Made by a program: the position numbers and the translations under genes. Below, one piece after another: positions 8,964 to 17,162 of a stretch of 64,000 nucleotides of DNA. Origin of the DNA: Paenibacillus_E violae (GTDB lineage: Bacteria > Bacillota > Bacilli > Paenibacillales > NBRC-103111); NCBI RefSeq assembly GCF_032461945.1, contig NZ_JAWCUD010000005.1, positions 124,001 to 188,000 of the forward strand, written 5' to 3'. Positions within the stretch are counted from its first letter, which is position 1. Every line of letters begins with the position of its first letter. Under the pieces are notes generated by a model. It had not been told where the DNA came from, made no database searches, and saw nothing but the letters and a program-made list of their open reading frames with translations.

Positions 8964-8990
8964 AGGTTTTATTAAGGTTTTATTAAGGTT
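8964..8990. promoter_or_regulatory. tandem 11-bp direct repeats, PhoP-box-like
   Basis: AGGTTTTATTA occurs twice in immediate succession (8964, 8975), with a third partial start at 8986. On the minus strand this reads TTAATA-N5-TTAATA, which fits the TTHAYA, 11-bp-period form of Bacillus PhoP sites. It lies between the divergent kinase and hydrolase genes. That PhoP itself binds is inference. Confidence 0.35.
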
Positions 8991-9072
8991 TACGTCATAT
9001 TTGCTTCATAATTGAGTAGTAACCTATATAGAAAGAGAGAGGGTTAATACCATACTGGAAGGATAGATAGAG

Positions 9073-10224
9073 ATGTCCGGAACCCAAGAAAAGACGTTAC
9101 ATTCGGGTAACAATACCATATCGCCATTCCAATCGAATGACAAAGAATCTACCGCGTATTGGCCAACGACAGGCTGGAGAACGAGCACGCCGGAAGCGCA
9201 AGGGATGTTCTCAGGTACGCTAGCTAAGACAGTTGAAATGTTCAGCAGTCAACAGGTATGCAGCATCGCAGTCGTTCGAAACGGCCATTTAGTTGCAGAA
9301 GCTTATAATAGTTGTACGCAAGATGATATACCTCAAGATGTGAAGTCCGTCACCAAAAGTGTAACATCAGCACTAGTTGGTATTGCTTTAGCTGAACGGA
9401 AGCTGATCAGTTTGGATCAAAAGGTTCGCGATTTTTTCCCTGAACTTGCCAATGACCCTTTGAAGTCCAAAATGACAATTAGACATTTGCTGAGCATGAC
9501 ATCCGGCCTGAATTGGGATAATACGAATGAAATCTCCTCAACCGAGATGATGTATTCATCCGATTGGGTACAGTACATTCTGGATCGTCCTGGATATGCA
9601 GAGCCAGGTACCCTGTTTAATTATAGCAATGGTGACGCGCATTTGTTGTCGGCTATAATGCACAAAGCAACGGGGCAATCGTTGTTCGATTATGCCCAGT
9701 CACGTTTATTCGATCCTCTTGGCATTACAAACGTGAGCTGGAATTCTGATGGAAAAGATCGCTCCATTGGCGCATGGGCAATGGCTTTAACGCTGAGAGA
9801 TATGGCTAAGTTTGGCTACCTGTATTTGAAACAAGGCCAATGGGAAGATCAAACGATTATCCCACCAAACTGGATTCGCGATTCCCTGCAAAAGCGAGTA
9901 ACGCTGAATTACAGCAATGGTACGCAGGGAGGCTACGGACTGCTATGGTGGTCCAAGACGCTGCCCAAAGGAATCGTCAAAGGAAGTAAAAAACAATACG
10001 ACATGTTCTATGCCTCAGGTTCAAGTGGAAGACGCATTTTTGTTGTCCCTGAGCTGCAGCTGATCGTGGCATTAACCGCTAACTCCCCTGATCCGAATAT
10101 GCCCGAAAATCTGCTGACTCATGTGCTGCAAGCCATTCGTTCTGATAAGGCTCTTCCGGATAATCAGGAGAACTTTGCCAAGCTGGAGCAAGCTGTGCAA
10201 GCTTTTAAAGAAGTAACTGAATAG
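9073..10224 (+). CDS. beta-lactamase-fold serine hydrolase (class C/esterase type)
   Basis: A 383-residue protein with the S92-V-T-K95 catalytic tetrad motif, a Y-S-N motif near residue 184 and a late Y-A-S-G-S-S-G segment in place of KTG. This is the beta-lactamase/penicillin-binding/EstB group (Pfam Beta-lactamase). No signal peptide or membrane segment is visible, so it is probably cytoplasmic. The ATG follows GGAAGGATAG. Activity may be esterase, peptidase or amidase; antibiotic resistance should not be assumed. Two terminators follow. Confidence 0.8.
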   Translation: MSGTQEKTLHSGNNTISPFQSNDKESTAYWPTTGWRTSTPEAQGMFSGTLAKTVEMFSSQQVCSIAVVRNGHLVAEAYNSCTQDDIPQDVKSVTKSVTSALVGIALAERKLISLDQKVRDFFPELANDPLKSKMTIRHLLSMTSGLNWDNTNEISSTEMMYSSDWVQYILDRPGYAEPGTLFNYSNGDAHLLSAIMHKATGQSLFDYAQSRLFDPLGITNVSWNSDGKDRSIGAWAMALTLRDMAKFGYLYLKQGQWEDQTIIPPNWIRDSLQKRVTLNYSNGTQGGYGLLWWSKTLPKGIVKGSKKQYDMFYASGSSGRRIFVVPELQLIVALTANSPDPNMPENLLTHVLQAIRSDKALPDNQENFAKLEQAVQAFKEVTE

Positions 10225-10240
10225 AACAGGGAATAAGGAA

Positions 10241-10267
10241 GAAGCTGCCGCGGCGGCTTCTTTTTCT
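10241..10267 (+). terminator. Rho-independent terminator
   Basis: GAAGCTGCCG pairs with CGGCGGCTTC (one G-U), followed by TTTTTCTTT. It ends the serine hydrolase gene. Confidence 0.8.
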
Positions 10268-10292
10268 TTGTCCGAGGGTTGAGGTTGGGTTA

Positions 10293-10339
10293 AAAAACCA
10301 TCCGTTTTGGCATCCGCTGCCGCTCTTGATGGTTTTTTT
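10293..10339. terminator. second, symmetric terminator
   Basis: AAAAAACCATC and GATGGTTTTTTT flank a GC-rich loop, so it could work in both directions. It separates the hydrolase from dbpA. Confidence 0.6.
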
Positions 10340-10390
10340 GGCACGTTTATGAGATAGTTGGAGGAAAGTGAACGGAAAGGGAGTTATTTA

Positions 10391-11836
10391 GTGGCATTAA
10401 GAAGTTTTACGGATTATCAATTAAGTGAGGATATCGTCCGGGCGTTGCAGAGCTTAGGTTATGAGCAGCCGACGGACGTACAGCACGAAGTGATTCCCAT
10501 CGCGCTTCAGGAGAAGGATCTCACGGTGAAGTCGCGTACGGGAAGCGGGAAGACGGCGGCTTTCGGGATCCCGATTTGTGAGCTCGTAGAATGGGAGGAG
10601 AATCGGCCGCAGGCGCTAATTCTAACACCGACGCGAGAACTCGCGGACCAGGTGAAGCAGGATATTACGAACATTGGGCGGTTCAAACGGATTAAAGCGG
10701 TAGCACTATACGGCAAACAGCCCTTTGCCAAACAGAAGCTGGAGCTTCACCAGAAGTGCCATGTCGTTGTAGGTACACCGGGACGTGTGCTGGATCATAT
10801 TCAGAAGGGCACACTGGATTTGGAGAAGGTCAAGATGCTCGTCATCGATGAAGCGGATGAGATGCTGCGGATGGGCTTCATTGAGCAGGTGGGAGCGATC
10901 ATCGATGAGGTTCCGACGGACCGAATGACGATGCTGTTCTCAGCGACACTCCCTCAAGACGTGGAACAATTATGTCATCAATATATGCAGAGCCCGATAG
11001 ATATTGAAATTCAAACTCCGGAAGCGGCGAAGGTTCAGATTGAACACGCGCTGATTACGATGAAAGAAACAGAGAAATTTAATGTGCTTAAGGATGTCTT
11101 CGTGACGGAAAATCCTGAGAATTGCATCATTTTCTGCAGGACGCAAGAACATGTGGATGATGTCTTCCGAGAGTTGGATCTTCTTGAATATCCGTGTGAC
11201 AAAATTCATGGAGGCATGGTGCAGGATGACCGCTTCTTGGTTATGAACGCATTCAAAAGAGGCGAGTTCCGTTTCCTGGTGGCAACGGATGTTGCGGCGC
11301 GGGGGATTGATGTGGAGGATATTACTCACGTCATTAACTATGACCTGCCGCTAGAGAAGGAAAGTTATGTCCATCGGATCGGAAGAACCGGACGAGCAGG
11401 CAAAACGGGCAAAGCCATCACATTCGTGACTCCGAACGAGATGAAATTTATCCCCGAGATCGAAGATTACCTTGGATTCGAGATCCCGCGCAGAGATGCT
11501 CCCACGGAGGAAGAAGTTGCCCAGGGATTGCCGGCCTTTGAGCGGAAAATGCAAGCGACGCCGGTTATCAAGCGAGATAGAAGCGACCAATTGAACAAAG
11601 GGATCATGAAGCTCTATTTTAACGGCGGGAAAAAGAAAAAGATTAGAGCGGTGGACTTCGTCGGGACGTTAGCCAAAATTGAAGGCGTGAGTGCAGAAGA
11701 TATCGGCATCATTACGATTCAAGACAACGTTTCGTATGTGGATATTCTGAACGGCAAAGGTCCGATGGTGCTCAAGGTCATGAAGAACACAACGATCAAG
11801 GGGAAACTCCTGAAAGTGCATGAAGCAAATAAGTAA
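10391..11836 (+). CDS. dbpA: DEAD-box RNA helicase DbpA (YxiN)
   Basis: A 481-residue ATP-dependent RNA helicase. Motifs in order: Q motif, TGSGKT, PTRELA, GTPGR, DEAD, SAT, RGID and HRIGRTGRAG. The last about 75 residues (KGIMKLYFNGGKKKKIRAVD onward) match the DbpA RNA-binding domain, which binds hairpin 92 of 23S rRNA, so a role in 50S assembly is expected. I chose the GTG at 10391, with AAAGGGAG 8 bases ahead; a TTG 33 bases upstream has no site. It is a single gene bounded by terminators. Confidence 0.92.
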   Translation: MALRSFTDYQLSEDIVRALQSLGYEQPTDVQHEVIPIALQEKDLTVKSRTGSGKTAAFGIPICELVEWEENRPQALILTPTRELADQVKQDITNIGRFKRIKAVALYGKQPFAKQKLELHQKCHVVVGTPGRVLDHIQKGTLDLEKVKMLVIDEADEMLRMGFIEQVGAIIDEVPTDRMTMLFSATLPQDVEQLCHQYMQSPIDIEIQTPEAAKVQIEHALITMKETEKFNVLKDVFVTENPENCIIFCRTQEHVDDVFRELDLLEYPCDKIHGGMVQDDRFLVMNAFKRGEFRFLVATDVAARGIDVEDITHVINYDLPLEKESYVHRIGRTGRAGKTGKAITFVTPNEMKFIPEIEDYLGFEIPRRDAPTEEEVAQGLPAFERKMQATPVIKRDRSDQLNKGIMKLYFNGGKKKKIRAVDFVGTLAKIEGVSAEDIGIITIQDNVSYVDILNGKGPMVLKVMKNTTIKGKLLKVHEANK

Positions 11837-11845
11837 GGGGAGAAT

Positions 11846-11885
11846 ATCCGGTAAGCCAACATCACGGCTTAGCGGATTTTTTTTG
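11846..11885 (+). terminator. Rho-independent terminator of dbpA
   Basis: ATCCG-G-TAAGCC pairs with GGCTTA-G-CGGAT, followed by nine T. Confidence 0.9.
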
Positions 11886-11924
11886 TCCATCAGAGGGGAA
11901 CCAGTGTTTAGTGAAGGTTAAAAT

Positions 11925-11942
11925 TTTACTCAAACGAGTAAA
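11925..11942. promoter_or_regulatory. 18-bp palindrome upstream of sugar ABC operon
   Basis: A perfect dyad, TTTACTC-N4-GAGTAAA, lies 73 bases before the first permease. It is a candidate operator; no regulator of this class adjoins, though the YesN-like regulator downstream could bind the region. Confidence 0.45.
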
Positions 11943-12014
11943 TTATTTGACTTACCCGACCTGTCCTCCGCAAGGTAGACTATAGGAAACACAACACATG
12001 GGGTGAATAATCAT

Positions 12015-12959
12015 ATGGCCAACAATACACATACACATTCGAGCACCCTTTCCAATGCGAAAGTGAAACGGAGAAGTTCGACTGCGCAAATACGTGAGGA
12101 CCTGATCGGATATGCCTTCGTTGCACCAATGGTACTCGGACTATTTGTCTTTACTTTATTTCCAATTATTGCATCCTTCTTCCTCAGCTTCACGGATTGG
12201 AACTTTGTTGCCGGTTTTTCGAAAGTGAAATTTCTCGGCTTAGATAACTTTATCAAGCTTGTGCACGATTCCGTTTTCTTACTATCCCTGAAGAACAACA
12301 TGATTTTGATGATTGTCGTTCCCTTAACACTCATCATTTCTCTTCTTCTAGCGGTTGTTATCGATAAAAAAATCTATTTGAAAGATTTCTTCAAAGTTAT
12401 TTATTTTATCCCTTATATTTCGAGCGTTGTTGCTGTAGCTATCGTTTTTCAGGTGTTATTTCACCCGACGTATGGTCCAATCAATCAAATCTTGATGGAT
12501 CTAGGCTTTGCGAATCCGCCGAAATGGCTTGCTGACCCGGATGTTGCCTTGTATTGTGTAATGGGGCTTATGATTTGGATCAGTATCGGATATAACATGA
12601 TTATTTTCATGGCTGGATTGCAGTCCATTCCTAAAGATCTATATGAAGCAGCGGATATTGACGGGGCTTCCAAGTTTAGACAGCTGATGAGCATCACTGT
12701 GCCTCTTTTATCGCCAACAACTTTCTTCCTGCTAGTAACGGGGATTATCGGTACCTTTAAAGCGTTTGACGTTATTTCCGTCCTCACAGGCGGCGGACCT
12801 GCAAACTCCACGACCGTAGTGGTTTATCGTCTATACGAAACAGCCTTTGTTAACCTGCAATCCGGTTATGCCTCCGCTATGGCAATTGTACTTCTGTTGC
12901 TTGTGCTTCTGATTACACTTGTACAATGGCTAGGACAACGTAGATGGGTGAACTACTAA
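12015..12959 (+). CDS. sugar ABC transporter permease (MalF/UgpA type)
   Basis: A 314-residue permease with six transmembrane segments and the ATPase-contacting EAA loop (EAADIDGASKF...PLL) near residue 215. It pairs with the next permease to form the membrane channel of a CUT1 carbohydrate importer. The ATG at 12015 is preferred because GGGGTG lies ahead; the GTG at 12003 would be part of that site. No ATPase gene is in the cluster, as usual for Paenibacillus CUT1 systems that share an MsmX-like ATPase (established pattern). Confidence 0.9.
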   Translation: MANNTHTHSSTLSNAKVKRRSSTAQIREDLIGYAFVAPMVLGLFVFTLFPIIASFFLSFTDWNFVAGFSKVKFLGLDNFIKLVHDSVFLLSLKNNMILMIVVPLTLIISLLLAVVIDKKIYLKDFFKVIYFIPYISSVVAVAIVFQVLFHPTYGPINQILMDLGFANPPKWLADPDVALYCVMGLMIWISIGYNMIIFMAGLQSIPKDLYEAADIDGASKFRQLMSITVPLLSPTTFFLLVTGIIGTFKAFDVISVLTGGGPANSTTVVVYRLYETAFVNLQSGYASAMAIVLLLLVLLITLVQWLGQRRWVNY

Positions 12960-12978
12960 GAGAAGGAGGAATACCACG

Positions 12979-13806
12979 ATGGACAAGAATCAAAAGTTGA
13001 AAAAAATAGTTCTTACATTACTAATGCTTGTCGTTGGCATACTATTTATGTCGCCGTTCCTATGGATGATCTCCGCTTCCATGAAGCCGGAAGCCGACGT
13101 GTTCGCTTATCCGATTCAGTGGATCCCTCAGCATTGGAATGTCATTGAAAATTATAAAACGGTTTGGGAAACAAAATTTTCGTTGTACTATTGGAACTCC
13201 ATTAAGGTTTCAGTATTAACAACAGCGTTATCCGTCTTACTTTCTTCTATGGCTGCCTATGCCTTCTCGAAGATCAAATTTCGCGGTCGCAACGCGCTCT
13301 TCGTGCTCATTTTAGCGATCTATATGATCCCGAGCCAAGCCATTCTCGTTCCGCAATTCTTGCTTTTCCGTTGGATCGGGTTGTTCGACAGTCACTTTGG
13401 TTTGATTCTATTAGGTTCATTCTCTGTTCTCGGAACCTTCATGCTTCGTCAGTTCTATCTCGGTATTCACGATGAGTATATGGAGTCAGCGCGGATTGAC
13501 GGTGCGGGACACCTCAGAATTTTCTGGTCGATTTGTACACCGCTTGTGCGCCCGGCTATTGCTACGTATGCGATTCTGCGTTTCATCTGGACTTGGAACG
13601 ACTATCAGAATCCGTTGATTTTCCTAAGAACAAAAGACCTGTTCACGCTTCCGTTAGGTATCCGGTCTTTCGCAGACTTGAACGGTGAGTTCTACTCGCT
13701 AATCATGGCTGCATCGGTATCGGCCATCGTTCCACTGCTGATCATCTTCATCATTGGACAAAAGCAGGTTATCGAAGGAATTTCGATGGGCGGCGTGAAG
13801 GGTTAA
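12979..13806 (+). CDS. sugar ABC transporter permease (MalG/UgpE type)
   Basis: A 275-residue partner permease with six transmembrane segments and the EAA-type loop ESARIDGAGHLRIFW near residue 165. It starts at an ATG with AAGGAGG nine bases ahead, 19 bases after the previous stop, so it is co-transcribed. It ends with the usual V-I-E-G-I-S-M-G-G-V-K-G tail of this subfamily. The sugar is not known; neighbouring YesM/YesN-like genes suggest a plant cell-wall oligosaccharide (inference). Confidence 0.92.
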   Translation: MDKNQKLKKIVLTLLMLVVGILFMSPFLWMISASMKPEADVFAYPIQWIPQHWNVIENYKTVWETKFSLYYWNSIKVSVLTTALSVLLSSMAAYAFSKIKFRGRNALFVLILAIYMIPSQAILVPQFLLFRWIGLFDSHFGLILLGSFSVLGTFMLRQFYLGIHDEYMESARIDGAGHLRIFWSICTPLVRPAIATYAILRFIWTWNDYQNPLIFLRTKDLFTLPLGIRSFADLNGEFYSLIMAASVSAIVPLLIIFIIGQKQVIEGISMGGVKG

Positions 13807-13824
13807 TCCAAAAAGTCAAAATAA

Positions 13825-13859
13825 GAGTGCATGAGGTTAAAATAGTGCCTCGTGCGCTC
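13825..13859 (+). promoter_or_regulatory. intercistronic stem-loop
   Basis: GAGTGCATGAGG pairs with CCTCGTGCGCTC along 12 bp (two G-U) around an 11-base loop, with no T-run. A stable hairpin between permeases and binding protein could protect processed mRNA ends, or mark separate expression of the more abundant binding protein. Confidence 0.55.
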
Positions 13860-13929
13860 CACTGAAGTTTGTTACGATCGGTCATGTAAAGGTTTTCACA
13901 CAAAACAAAGCTCACTTGGAGGGGTTCCT

Positions 13930-15270
13930 ATGAAAAAGAGTTTACTAGTATTAAGCGGTGTGCTTGCTATCAGTGCTGCACTTGCAGGCTGCGGTAATAA
14001 AGCAGAAAAACCTGCTGCAGATAGCGGTGCTGCGGGTGGAACGAAAGCTCCTGTTACGATTAAAGTGCAAGGTTGGTACACAGAAGCGCAAGGGAACTGG
14101 AATGCAACGGTTGATGCTTACAATAAGACACACCCGAACGTAAAAGTTGTCTATGAAAGCATGTCCGAGAAAGGCGATTCCCAAGAAGGGATGAAAAAAC
14201 TTGACCTTCTAGCTGCTTCAGGCGAGCAAATGGACGTTGTGATGTATTCCAGCGCATCCGATTTCGCTCAACGTGTAGGCGCAGGAATCTTGGAGCCGCT
14301 TGATGATTATTTGAAAAAAGATAACATTGTTGTAAAAGATGAGTACAAGCTTGATCCGATTGTAAATGGTAAATATTATGCACTGCCAGGTAAAATGATT
14401 GAATGGTTCGTCCTCTTGAACAAGGACAAATTGGATGAAGCTAAGCTTCCTGTTCCAACAGAATGGACATGGGATCAATATGCGGAATACGCTAAGAAGC
14501 TGACCAAAGGTGAAGGTGCTTCAAAAGCTTACGGTTCCTACTTCCATAACTGGAAAGATTACGCGCTGCTTGGTTTGAACAATGACATGGAGAACCCGTA
14601 CTTGGTGAAATCCGATGGTACGCAAAACATCGACAACCCGAAAGTTCGCTACTCCCTTGACCTCAGAAATAAAATGGAGAACGTAGATAAAACGTCCGTA
14701 CCATACTTCGAAGTTGTATCGCAAAAAATGGCTTACCGTGATGTGTTCTACGGCGGTAAAACAGCTATGCTGGCAACTGGTAACTGGATGGTTGGCGAGC
14801 TTTCCCTGAATGCGAAATTCAAAACGGTTTTTGCTCCATATCCAAAGTTTGACGCTAAAGATCCAAACGGTTTGACAGAAGTAGGCGCTGACTTCATGGG
14901 TGTTGCTGCGAACTCCAAAAACAAACAAGCGGCTTATGATTTCGTGAAATGGTACACAACAGAAGGTATTCAAACACAAGGTCTCTTCTTCTCCGCATGG
15001 AAAAAAGCCGATGTTGAGAAAAACGTTGACGCGATTCTGAAAAGCGGTAAACCAGAACAAGTCGCTATGATCGATAAACAATCCTTGCTTGCTACGTTGA
15101 AAGTTAACAAAGCTACCAAACTGGTTGTTCCTCCAACTTACGCGCTGCAACAAGAAAAAGAATACCTAACGCAAGTTGAGTTGTTCTTGACAGGCAAACA
15201 AGATTTGGAGAAAACCATCCAAACAGCAAAAACAAAAATTGAAGATATCCGTAAGAGCAACGCGAAGTAA
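13930..15270 (+). CDS. sugar-binding lipoprotein of ABC transporter
   Basis: A 446-residue extracytoplasmic solute-binding protein (family 1). A lipoprotein signal ends L-A-G-C21, so the mature protein is anchored through Cys21. The rest has the SBP_bac_1 layout (VVMYSSASDFAQRVGAG near 100, YALPGKMIEWFVLLNKD near 150). The ATG at 13930 has GGAGGGG 7 bases ahead; longer frames upstream have no site. It captures the sugar for the two permeases. Placing the binding protein third, after an intercistronic hairpin, differs from the common binding-protein-first order. Confidence 0.93.
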   Translation: MKKSLLVLSGVLAISAALAGCGNKAEKPAADSGAAGGTKAPVTIKVQGWYTEAQGNWNATVDAYNKTHPNVKVVYESMSEKGDSQEGMKKLDLLAASGEQMDVVMYSSASDFAQRVGAGILEPLDDYLKKDNIVVKDEYKLDPIVNGKYYALPGKMIEWFVLLNKDKLDEAKLPVPTEWTWDQYAEYAKKLTKGEGASKAYGSYFHNWKDYALLGLNNDMENPYLVKSDGTQNIDNPKVRYSLDLRNKMENVDKTSVPYFEVVSQKMAYRDVFYGGKTAMLATGNWMVGELSLNAKFKTVFAPYPKFDAKDPNGLTEVGADFMGVAANSKNKQAAYDFVKWYTTEGIQTQGLFFSAWKKADVEKNVDAILKSGKPEQVAMIDKQSLLATLKVNKATKLVVPPTYALQQEKEYLTQVELFLTGKQDLEKTIQTAKTKIEDIRKSNAK

Positions 15271-15307
15271 GAAGTAACGAATCGCGCAAGATTATTGCTA
15301 TAATGAA

Positions 15308-15335
15308 AAGAGGAGGCCTTAGGCTCCTCTTTTTC
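15308..15335 (+). terminator. Rho-independent terminator
   Basis: AAGAGGAG and CTCCTCTT with a short loop and T-run separate the ABC operon from the two-component genes. Partial read-through is possible because the next gene starts 40 bases on. Confidence 0.85.
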
Positions 15336-15372
15336 CCATTTCCAAGGTGCATTCGAAAGGCAGGAGAACGCA

Positions 15373-17160
15373 GTGCCAGGTTGGCTTCGCAGGTTATCTT
15401 TACGCAATAAATTGGTGCTGACGATTCTGATTTGTCTCGTTCTGCCATCGGTTGTTTCCATGAATGTCTCCAGCCTGTTTACAAGAGATGCGGTAAGAAC
15501 GCAGGTGACAGACTCTTCGCGCGAATCGATGCGGATTGTGAGTCAAATTGTGAATGCCCAGATCAAAAATATGATTTATGTGATGAATTTCATCCAATTT
15601 GATGAGGAATTGCAGCCGTCTATCCGGGAATTAGGCAGAGCGAATGAGACAACGGATAAGGGGGATGTGCTGCAATACAAGCAGACGATAGCGAAAAGAA
15701 TGTCAACGGTGATTGATTCCTTCGGTAATCTGAGCGTGACGGTGTTGCTGCCCAATAAGGAGTACGTTGCCTCCTATACGACTTTTGCTTTTAATCCGAC
15801 GGATTTTATGAAAAAAAGCTGGTTTAGCGCCGTTGAACAAGTTTCCGGCTACAATGTATTGTGGATCGGGGCTGAGCCCAATTACAGTGAATCCACGAAT
15901 CAGCCTTATTTGCTGTCGGCAGCCAAACCGCTCCGCAAGAACGATATCACCTATGGGTACGTGATTGTTGGTCTGGAGCTTCGCTTGCTGCAGGACCTTT
16001 TCAATCAATATCAAAATAATGAATCTATGGTAATCATTGATGAACAAGGACGCATTCTGGTCGATAAAGATTCCACGACGATCGGTACGAAATTCCCTTA
16101 TTATGATCAGCTGCCCAAGGAGGATGGCTCTTCTTTTGTGAAGGTGGCGGGAGAAGATTATATTCTGCTCAGCAGTCATGTAACGCCGGAGTGGCAGCTT
16201 GTGAATATGAGTCCCTATAAAACAGCGGCACAGAAGATTGAGTCATTTCGAAAAACAGATTTTCTTATTCAACTATTTTTTCTGGTCTTATTTGCCGTTA
16301 CTTTACTATATATGGTGCGCACGCTCACAAAACCGATTGCGCGGCTTGTCCAAACGGTTGTCCGGATTGAATCTGGTCAACTCGGCGAACGCTCCAACAT
16401 TACCGGTGTGGATGAAGTGGGCCGGCTGGGGTATGTGTTCGACCGCATGATTGACCGTATTGAGCTGATGCTCGAGGAAAACCGCCGCGAGCAGGAACTT
16501 AAGCGCATGGCGGAGCTGGCGATGCTGCAGGCGCAAATTAATCCGCATTTTCTGTTTAATGTGCTGAACTCCATCCGTTTGAAAATCATGATGAAAGGGG
16601 ATTCCGAGAACGCGGAATTGATCTCCTCCCTATCGTCGCTCCTGCGGATGACCATTAATCGAAATAACGAGTATATTCCGCTGCATGAAGAAATTGAGAT
16701 CATCGAACATTACGTTCGTCTGTTGAATTCCAGGCACGGAGATCGAGTGAACCTTCGTATTTCGGCGGCTTCCGATACGCTGCTCATTGAGATCCCTCGG
16801 TTTCTGCTGCAACCACTCATCGAGAATGCCTACATTCACGGGCTAAAAAGCAAACCTGGAGAAATCACGATTGCCTCCAGAATCTGTGAGGATGGACGGC
16901 TTCAGCTCGAAGTCAGAGATTCGGGCGTCGGCATGACAACGGAACGTTTGGAAGAGCTTCGCACACATCTTGTGACACGGCCGACGAAGCATCACCATGC
17001 TTCGCGAAGCCCGTCCTTATCCGGTATCGGTTTACAAAATGTATTAGAGCGCCTTCGCATCATCTACGGTCATCGTTTCGATTATGAAATCGCAAGCGGG
17101 CCAGATCAGGGAACGCAGATTGTTCTGCGCTTTCCGCAGCAGGCAGGAAAGGAGGGCTAA
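15373..17160 (+). CDS. YesM-type sensor histidine kinase
   Basis: A 595-residue membrane kinase. A transmembrane segment near residues 13-35, a Cache-like extracytoplasmic domain, a second transmembrane segment near 295-315, HAMP (about 316-370), then the His_kinase family with phospho-acceptor H392 in INPHFLFN and an HATPase domain (IENAYIHG, DSGVGM, GIGLQNV). GTG start with AGGAG ahead. This LytS/YesM class senses extracellular carbohydrates, often with the binding protein encoded next door. It is two bases from the response regulator gene. Confidence 0.93.
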   Translation: MPGWLRRLSLRNKLVLTILICLVLPSVVSMNVSSLFTRDAVRTQVTDSSRESMRIVSQIVNAQIKNMIYVMNFIQFDEELQPSIRELGRANETTDKGDVLQYKQTIAKRMSTVIDSFGNLSVTVLLPNKEYVASYTTFAFNPTDFMKKSWFSAVEQVSGYNVLWIGAEPNYSESTNQPYLLSAAKPLRKNDITYGYVIVGLELRLLQDLFNQYQNNESMVIIDEQGRILVDKDSTTIGTKFPYYDQLPKEDGSSFVKVAGEDYILLSSHVTPEWQLVNMSPYKTAAQKIESFRKTDFLIQLFFLVLFAVTLLYMVRTLTKPIARLVQTVVRIESGQLGERSNITGVDEVGRLGYVFDRMIDRIELMLEENRREQELKRMAELAMLQAQINPHFLFNVLNSIRLKIMMKGDSENAELISSLSSLLRMTINRNNEYIPLHEEIEIIEHYVRLLNSRHGDRVNLRISAASDTLLIEIPRFLLQPLIENAYIHGLKSKPGEITIASRICEDGRLQLEVRDSGVGMTTERLEELRTHLVTRPTKHHHASRSPSLSGIGLQNVLERLRIIYGHRFDYEIASGPDQGTQIVLRFPQQAGKEG

Positions 17161-17162
17161 GC

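Noticed and set aside
9073..10224. Antibiotic-resistance beta-lactamase
   Set aside because: Has the SxxK and YSN motifs but no KTG and no signal peptide; an esterase- or peptidase-type hydrolase is more likely.
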